DNA from: Bacillota bacterium
Lineage (GTDB): Bacteria > Bacillota > Clostridia > Christensenellales > Aristaeellaceae
Assembly (NCBI GenBank): GCA_023392755.1
Contig: JAEWNM010000222.1
Location: 1-18,398 of the forward strand
DNA length: 18,398 nt
Direction of reading: 5' to 3'
Shown: positions 14,325 through 18,398 of the stretch, piece by piece
How positions within the stretch are numbered: position 1 is the stretch's first letter
Layout of the letters: the number at the start of each line of letters is the position of its first letter
Notes under the pieces: model-generated
Told to the model about the DNA's origin: nothing
The model's input: only the letters and a program-made list of their open reading frames with translations
Databases searched by the model: none
Made by a program: the position numbers and the translations under genes

Positions 14325-14349
14325 ACTGTCCTTCCTTAGCCAGCTTTCG

Positions 14350-15621
14350 TTATTGGGGCATCCAGATCAGCCAGATGAGAATGTATCCCGTCAGTACCGC
14401 CGCCAGGGTAAAGGGCACGCTGATCTTCATAAACGTGCCGGCGGCCACCTCATGCCCTTCCTTGCGCAGGATACCCAGGGCCGTAATGTTGGCCGACGCG
14501 CCGATAGGTGTCAGGTTGCCGCCCAGGGTAGCCCCGGCCAGAAGCCCAAAGTACAATATGGTGGGATCAACGCCAAGCTGCAGCGCGATGCTTTCCGTCA
14601 CCGGCAGCATGGTGGCGATGTAAGGGATGTTGTCGATGAACGCCGATAATAGCACTGACGCCCATACGAGCAGAGTATAGATCAAAAACAAGTTGTTGCC
14701 GCTGACGGAAACGAACAGCTTGGCGATTTCATCCACCACACCGGCTTCCTTGATGCCCTCAATGACAATGAATAAACTGCCCAGCAAAAGCAGGGTGAAC
14801 AAATCGATTTCCTTGAGGACCTTTGCCGCCGCCTTCGCATCTTTGGTGCGGATCATTTCCCGTACAATGCCGATCACCATCAGGCTCATGCAGATGATGC
14901 CGTTGGTGGTGGCAGGCTTATTCGGTATAAAGGAAGCCAGGATCAAAAGCACCACTGTGCCCAGCAGCAGGATGGAAGGAAAATAATCCTCCACTTTCGT
15001 TTTTTCCGTCAAGTGTACCGGCTGGCTCTGCTTTCTGAACACCAGCAGCAGGATCAAAGCTGATACAATGGCGCCAACCTGCACCACAAAGAACATGCCG
15101 ATCCGGCCCTTGTAGAAGAAGAAATCCAAGAAGTCCATATGTGCACGCCCACCCAAAAGGATGGAGGTGGTATCGCCCACCAGCGTTGCAGCGCCTTGCA
15201 GGTTGGAGGAAATAGCAATGGCGATGATGCTGGGCACGGGAGATATTTTCAGCTTTTTGGCAATGGTCAGGGCCACGGGCGCCACCATCAGCACGGTGGC
15301 CACATTGTCCACAAAGGCGGAAATGATGCCCGCGAACAGCGCCAAGGCGATGATGGCCCATTTGACATTGGGGGTTTTGTCAATGATGTAGTCCGCCATC
15401 TTGGCCGGCATTCTCGATTCGATGAAAAGATATACAATGCCCATGGTGCCGGCGATCATCATCAGCACGTTCCAGTCCACCGCACCGAACACATTTTGCC
15501 TGGGAAGAATACCAAGGATGATGAAACAGGCGGCTGAGGCGAGCGCAGTATAGGCCCTGATTTTGGGGAAAAACAGAAGCAATATGTAGGTTACGATAAA
15601 GATCGCCAGCGCAAACAGCAA
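14350..15621 (-). CDS. SLC13/ArsB-type anion permease
   Basis: Membrane permease of 423 residues in the ion transporter superfamily (SLC13, ArsB, NhaD). The two inverted-repeat signatures are visible: FVDNVATVLMVAPVAL (about 103-118) followed by SSNLQGAATLVGD, and in the second half FIDNIPYIATMLPV followed by GATLGGNLTPIGASAN. Around 11-12 hydrophobic segments occur, split by a charged loop near residues 200-215 (RKQSQPVHLTEKTKVEDY). Substrates of relatives include dicarboxylates, citrate, arsenite and sodium/proton exchange; none can be chosen from sequence, and no ars regulator or reductase lies nearby. The start is TTG at 15621 with AGGAGG at 7 nt; no ATG near the N-terminus fits better. 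It converges with hppA, so an ion gradient made by the pump might drive it (inference only). Confidence 0.9.
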   Translation of the reverse strand: MLFALAIFIVTYILLLFFPKIRAYTALASAACFIILGILPRQNVFGAVDWNVLMMIAGTMGIVYLFIESRMPAKMADYIIDKTPNVKWAIIALALFAGIISAFVDNVATVLMVAPVALTIAKKLKISPVPSIIAIAISSNLQGAATLVGDTTSILLGGRAHMDFLDFFFYKGRIGMFFVVQVGAIVSALILLLVFRKQSQPVHLTEKTKVEDYFPSILLLGTVVLLILASFIPNKPATTNGIICMSLMVIGIVREMIRTKDAKAAAKVLKEIDLFTLLLLGSLFIVIEGIKEAGVVDEIAKLFVSVSGNNLFLIYTLLVWASVLLSAFIDNIPYIATMLPVTESIALQLGVDPTILYFGLLAGATLGGNLTPIGASANITALGILRKEGHEVAAGTFMKISVPFTLAAVLTGYILIWLIWMPQ

Positions 15622-15670
15622 AAAAGCTCCTCCTCCCTACGGCCGCCCTCCAGCGGCGCACATTGGTTAT

Positions 15671-15679
15671 ATTTTAGCA
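15671..15679 (-). promoter_or_regulatory. Possible extended -10 promoter of the SLC13 gene
   Basis: On the minus strand TGCTAAAAT (15679-15671) has the TGn extension, but no good -35. The start would be near 15664, 43 nt before the TTG start codon. An inverted repeat, TATGCG/CGCATA, lies just upstream at about 15681-15702 and could be an operator. There is no terminator between this point and the FAD gene stop at 15731. Confidence 0.42.
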
Positions 15680-15730
15680 TATGCGGAAGGAAACGCATAG
15701 AGGTCATAACAGGTGCGGCAAAATCCATGT

Positions 15731-17002
15731 TCAGTCCCAGTTGGAAAGAGCTTGATACAGGCCCGCCGCCTTCACTCTAGCCCCAATGACAGCCACATCG
15801 GTAGTATACAGTTCCAATTCCTTTATCCGCTCAAACAAAACGGATCCAGAGAATGTAAAACGCAGGGAAAGCCCCGAATCTAGTTGCAGCTTTTCCCGTA
15901 CAAATGCCACGGCTTCCCCCACCGCAAGGCTCCGGGGCAGAACAAGCAGGGGCATGTTTCTGCCATAGCGCGCGGCATTGTGGCCCGCCAGCGCGCCTGT
16001 GGCAATGGCTTCCGTATGCCCTACCAGGGGCCCGGCCTTTTCCCCGGCGCAAAACACATTCTCAAGGCCCAACACCTTCAGGGCGTCGTCTCTTGGGGCC
16101 ATATCAAAAAAACGCATGGAGTTGCCCTTGCCGCCAGCATAGGGGTCCTCGTAGCGGGCGCTTTCAAAGCCGGGTATGGATTGCAGCTTGTGAAGTTCGA
16201 AATAGGTAACCATCAGCTTGGCGTGGCCCGTATCCAGAAGAATCAGGTTATTGCAAAATTCCTCCAGGGCATACTGCTGGCAGGCCTTGTGACCGAGGCG
16301 GTTTTCCTTTACATCCTCCGGCACGGGCAGCACCGCCACGCCCGTTTGATTCAACTGTTTTACCAGACCGGGCGCAAGCGATTCCTTCATCAGCTTGCAG
16401 GCTCCGCTCATGGAACCGTGCAAACCGCCCGCCCGGCGGGCGTTCGTTTCCTTTACCCCTGCAAGGCCGCACAGGCTGACACGCCCGCCGAAGCCGGGGC
16501 AGCGCATGATACACATCACACAGCCGTTGCCATGCTTTGTGCAGTTGGCCACGGGGCCGAATGTGCCTGTGGCATCAATAAACACATCAGCATCGAAGCG
16601 GCGCCCGTCCTCCCCATGCACGGCCTGAAGGCGGTTTCCCTCCATTTGAACCTTTACAACGCGGGCCATGTAAAATACCTGCACTCCCGCCTGTGCCAGG
16701 CTCCGCGCAACGGCGGCGGGCATGCGGGCCACATCGTACAAATCCGCGTGCTGATGGCCGGGGAAGTCAATGTTTTTATGGCGAAGGCAGGTATCCGCCA
16801 AAAGGAACAAATCCCCGCCGCCCATGGCGATGCATTCCTCCGCGGCGGTAAAGCGGCCGTTGTTGCGCAGTATGCCGCCCACCAACCCCGTGCCAAGCAG
16901 CATATCCGTCCGTTCCAGCAACAAAACCTCCGCGCCGGATTTTCTGGCGCAAAGGGCCGCCGCGCAGCCTGCCCAGCCGCCGCCAACAATGATAATCTTC
17001 AT
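15731..17002 (-). CDS. GidA-like FAD-dependent oxidoreductase with a four-cysteine insert
   Basis: Flavoprotein of 423 residues, soluble. The FAD-binding Rossmann motif is at the N-terminus, VGGGWAGCAAALCARKSGAE followed by VLLLER (Gly7, Gly9, Gly12, Glu30); a second dinucleotide-contact strand is VFIDATGTFG (140-149). The late FCAGEKAGPLVGHTEAIATG is the FAD-contact block seen in MnmG (GidA)/TrmFO relatives. Four cysteines are spaced C154-x6-C161-x2-C164-x3-C168 (GCVMCIMRCPGFGG), compatible with a metal or Fe-S site. It is too short to be MnmG itself, and its reaction is unknown. The ATG at 17002 (MKIIIV) has GGGGAGG 8 nt upstream; the longer reading from 17062 would translate the terminator hairpin and is rejected. 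It lies downstream of GtrA on the same strand. Confidence 0.88.
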   Translation of the reverse strand: MKIIIVGGGWAGCAAALCARKSGAEVLLLERTDMLLGTGLVGGILRNNGRFTAAEECIAMGGGDLFLLADTCLRHKNIDFPGHQHADLYDVARMPAAVARSLAQAGVQVFYMARVVKVQMEGNRLQAVHGEDGRRFDADVFIDATGTFGPVANCTKHGNGCVMCIMRCPGFGGRVSLCGLAGVKETNARRAGGLHGSMSGACKLMKESLAPGLVKQLNQTGVAVLPVPEDVKENRLGHKACQQYALEEFCNNLILLDTGHAKLMVTYFELHKLQSIPGFESARYEDPYAGGKGNSMRFFDMAPRDDALKVLGLENVFCAGEKAGPLVGHTEAIATGALAGHNAARYGRNMPLLVLPRSLAVGEAVAFVREKLQLDSGLSLRFTFSGSVLFERIKELELYTTDVAVIGARVKAAGLYQALSNWD

Positions 17003-17024
17003 GGCCTGTGCCTCCCCACCGGGC

Positions 17025-17060
17025 AAAAAGGGGGCTGGCCAAAAAAGCGGACCAACCCCC
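17025..17060 (-). terminator. Terminator hairpin in the leader of the FAD oxidoreductase gene
   Basis: Reading leftward, GGGGGTTGG (17060-17052), a 13-nt loop, CCAGCCCCC (17038-17030) and five T residues (17029-17025). All nine pairs form in this direction with one G-U wobble; the plus direction has a C-A mismatch instead. It ends 22 nt before the start codon at 17002, so it either ends the GtrA transcript or acts as an attenuator. Confidence 0.72.
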
Positions 17061-17156
17061 ATTTTTGCGCCGCCTGAAGACTATCCTTCCCGATTTTGCG
17101 CGATAGCTTGCGCAGGTTTTGCCAAATCCCCCGTCGCTATGCGCATTTCCTTTGTA

Positions 17157-17645
17157 TCAGCCCTGTTTTTGCTCGCCGGCCTTGCCCTTGCCCGCGCGCC
17201 CCAGCCTGCGCCTTATGCAGTCAAGCGCTTTGTCCGCCGCCTGAAACAGTATGAATTTGCAAAACAGGTAATCGAACACAAAGTTGGCAAGCATCTTGAC
17301 GGCTTTGGCCAAAAGCTCATGCAGACCGATTTGGGTCAAAAACAGCAGGAACCACACGCCTGCCGGCGTCGCAAGCAGGGCATAATAGACGCCGTACAGC
17401 AGCATGCCCAGGGGGATATTGCTGGCGGAATGGAACGTGTATTTCCTGTTCACCGTGAAGTTGAACAGGCAGGACAGCACAACGGAGGTAATCTCCGCGG
17501 CCACCAGCATGGTTTGATTTTCGGGCACGATCCATGTCATAAGCGCGAATGTGGCATACTCAATAACGCCCGCGCCCAGGCTGACCACGACGAATTGTAG
17601 AAACTGCAGCCATCCCTTTTTCGGCTTTTCCTGCGGGTGTGCCAT
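17157..17645 (-). CDS. GtrA-like membrane protein
   Basis: Four-helix membrane protein of 162 residues in the GtrA family, whose members help move lipid-linked sugars (for example undecaprenyl-phosphate glucose) across the membrane for glycosylation of surface polymers. Two family hallmarks are present: NFTVNRKYTF after the second helix (about 62-71) and NFVFDYLFCKFILF in the fourth. Helices lie near 14-36, 43-62, 78-100 and 118-139, followed by a basic tail (RRRLGRAGKGKAGEQKQG). The start at 17645 has GGAGG 7 nt upstream; longer readings to 17774 cross the promoter. No glycosyltransferase lies in the window beside it, so the specific sugar is unknown. Confidence 0.92.
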   Translation of the reverse strand: MAHPQEKPKKGWLQFLQFVVVSLGAGVIEYATFALMTWIVPENQTMLVAAEITSVVLSCLFNFTVNRKYTFHSASNIPLGMLLYGVYYALLATPAGVWFLLFLTQIGLHELLAKAVKMLANFVFDYLFCKFILFQAADKALDCIRRRLGRAGKGKAGEQKQG

Positions 17646-17678
17646 ATATGCTCCTCCGGTCGCCATCATTTCCCGTTC

Positions 17679-17707
17679 AGTATAGCACCCATTGCCAAAT
17701 GCATCAA
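17679..17707 (-). promoter_or_regulatory. Promoter of the GtrA gene
   Basis: Leftward TTGATG (17707-17702), a 17-nt spacer and TATACT (17684-17679) with an extended TGC before it. The start is near 17672, about 27 nt before the ATG. Confidence 0.7.
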
Positions 17708-17713
17708 TGATGC
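17701..17713. promoter_or_regulatory. Palindrome at the divergent GtrA/M42 promoters
   Basis: GCATCA and TGATGC flank one central base. The element covers the -35 of the leftward GtrA promoter and touches the -35 of the rightward M42 promoter (17714), where a single bound regulator could control both. Only 13 bp long, so it may be coincidence. Confidence 0.35.
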
Positions 17714-17743
17714 TTGTACAATTGCCATGTTTTGTGCTATGCT
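17714..17743 (+). promoter_or_regulatory. Promoter of the M42 peptidase gene
   Basis: TTGTAC (17714-17719), an 18-nt spacer and TATGCT (17738-17743) with an extended TGC. The start is near 17750, about 24 nt before the ATG. Confidence 0.6.
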
Positions 17744-17773
17744 TTCCCTGTTTATCGTAAAGGAGGCAACGCA

Positions 17774-18398
17774 ATGCGCTTCGCGGAAGACGCCGTATCC
17801 CACATCAAGGCCTTATGCGCCATCCCCAGCCCCACAGGGTTCACCGCCGGGGTGGAAAAATACCTGATGGACACGCTGACGGCCATGGGCTATCAGCCCG
17901 TGCACACCATAAAGGGCACGGTGGTCTGCCCTATCGGCGGCGCGGGAAATCCGCTGCTTTTGTCGGCCCATGTGGACACCCTGGGCGGCATGGTCCGCAG
18001 CATCAAAGCCAGTGGACGCCTGCATTATACGCAGATAGGCGGCTATAACGACAACGCCATTGAAAACGAGAATTGCCTGGTTCACACAAGGGGCGGGAAA
18101 ACGTATTCCGGCACGGTACAGTCCACAAAGGCTTCCATGCATGTGTACGGGGATACCACCGATATAAAGCGCGGCACCGAAACGCTGGAGATTGTGCTGG
18201 ACGAGGCGGTGAAAAGCGCGGAGGATGTGAAGGCGCTGGGCATCAGCGCGGGGGACTTTATCAGCTGGGACGCCCGCACGGTGATTACGGAATCGGGCTA
18301 TATCAAAAGCCGGCATCTGGATGACAAGGCCTCCAGCGGCGTTTTGCTGGCGCTGGCCCGCCTGGTGAGGGAAGGGGAGATCACCCTCTCCCGCAGCG
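17774..18398 (+). CDS. M42 family metallo-aminopeptidase (3' end outside window)
   Basis: Cytosolic two-metal aminopeptidase of the M42 (glutamyl aminopeptidase/PepA/TET) type that trims peptides, often as a large oligomeric cage. The first 208 residues are in the window; the family is about 340-360 long. The first metal motif is LLLSAHVDTLGGM (His66, Asp68) and the bridging aspartate motif is HLDDKASSG (Asp183). The segment between (about 75-170) corresponds to the inserted PDZ-like oligomerisation domain, with MHVYGDTTDIKRGTETLEI. The catalytic Glu pair lies beyond the edge. The ATG has a perfect AGGAGG with a 7-nt spacer. Transcribed divergently from GtrA across a 128-nt gap. Confidence 0.93.
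   Translation, partial: MRFAEDAVSHIKALCAIPSPTGFTAGVEKYLMDTLTAMGYQPVHTIKGTVVCPIGGAGNPLLLSAHVDTLGGMVRSIKASGRLHYTQIGGYNDNAIENENCLVHTRGGKTYSGTVQSTKASMHVYGDTTDIKRGTETLEIVLDEAVKSAEDVKALGISAGDFISWDARTVITESGYIKSRHLDDKASSGVLLALARLVREGEITLSRS

Noticed and set aside
15884..17077. 397-codon plus-strand frame opposite the FAD oxidoreductase
   Set aside because: The minus strand encodes a full Rossmann flavoprotein; the plus frame shows no domain.

Overview
The window is about 18.4 kb of GC-rich (roughly 60%), gene-dense bacterial chromosome. Gene content and signals fit an anaerobic Bacillota (Clostridia-like) lineage: strong AGGAGG ribosome binding sites, GTG and TTG starts, consensus sigma-A promoters, a membrane pyrophosphatase, a DUF5058 protein, a DUF6323/DUF6179 pair, an M42 peptidase and a GltS-like carrier. 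The exact taxon cannot be fixed from the sequence. No rRNA, tRNA, CRISPR array, insertion sequence or phage gene was seen.

Layout. (1) 1-4860, minus strand: one tightly packed run, in transcription order a DUF5058 membrane protein, a 218-aa six-helix membrane protein, a membrane-anchored M20 peptidase, a YeaE-like aldo/keto reductase and a MATE efflux pump cut by the left edge. It reads like an uptake, hydrolysis, reduction and export unit for a small peptide-like or N-acyl compound, but the substrate is unknown. (2) 4989-6857, plus strand: a near-consensus promoter, a 250-nt leader with a three-codon upstream ORF, mutually exclusive hairpins and an intrinsic terminator, then a GNAT acetyltransferase and a SAM methyltransferase. 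This looks like ribosome-mediated attenuation of the kind known for antibiotic-resistance genes, and it is the strongest lead in the window. (3) 6850-8614, minus strand: the overlapping, uncharacterised DUF6323-DUF6179 pair, ending convergently inside the methyltransferase gene. (4) 8615-11513: an intergenic region with two face-to-face consensus promoters, then a PlsC-type acyltransferase with a zinc ribbon and a GltS-like symporter with no gap between them, closed by a long hairpin. (5) 11619-14258, plus: a strong promoter, a doubtful small secreted protein in hairpin-rich DNA, then the ion-pumping pyrophosphatase, which carries the lysine that marks potassium-independent enzymes. (6) 14350-17645, minus: a GtrA membrane protein, a GidA-like FAD oxidoreductase behind a leader terminator, and an SLC13/ArsB-type permease. 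The permease and the pyrophosphatase converge on a shared bidirectional terminator. (7) 17774 to the right edge, plus: an M42 aminopeptidase, divergent from GtrA across a short palindrome.

Several genes handle ions or small organic acids and peptides (MATE, GltS-like, SLC13, mPPase, M20, M42). Most of the long antisense ORFs are artefacts of high GC and were left out.
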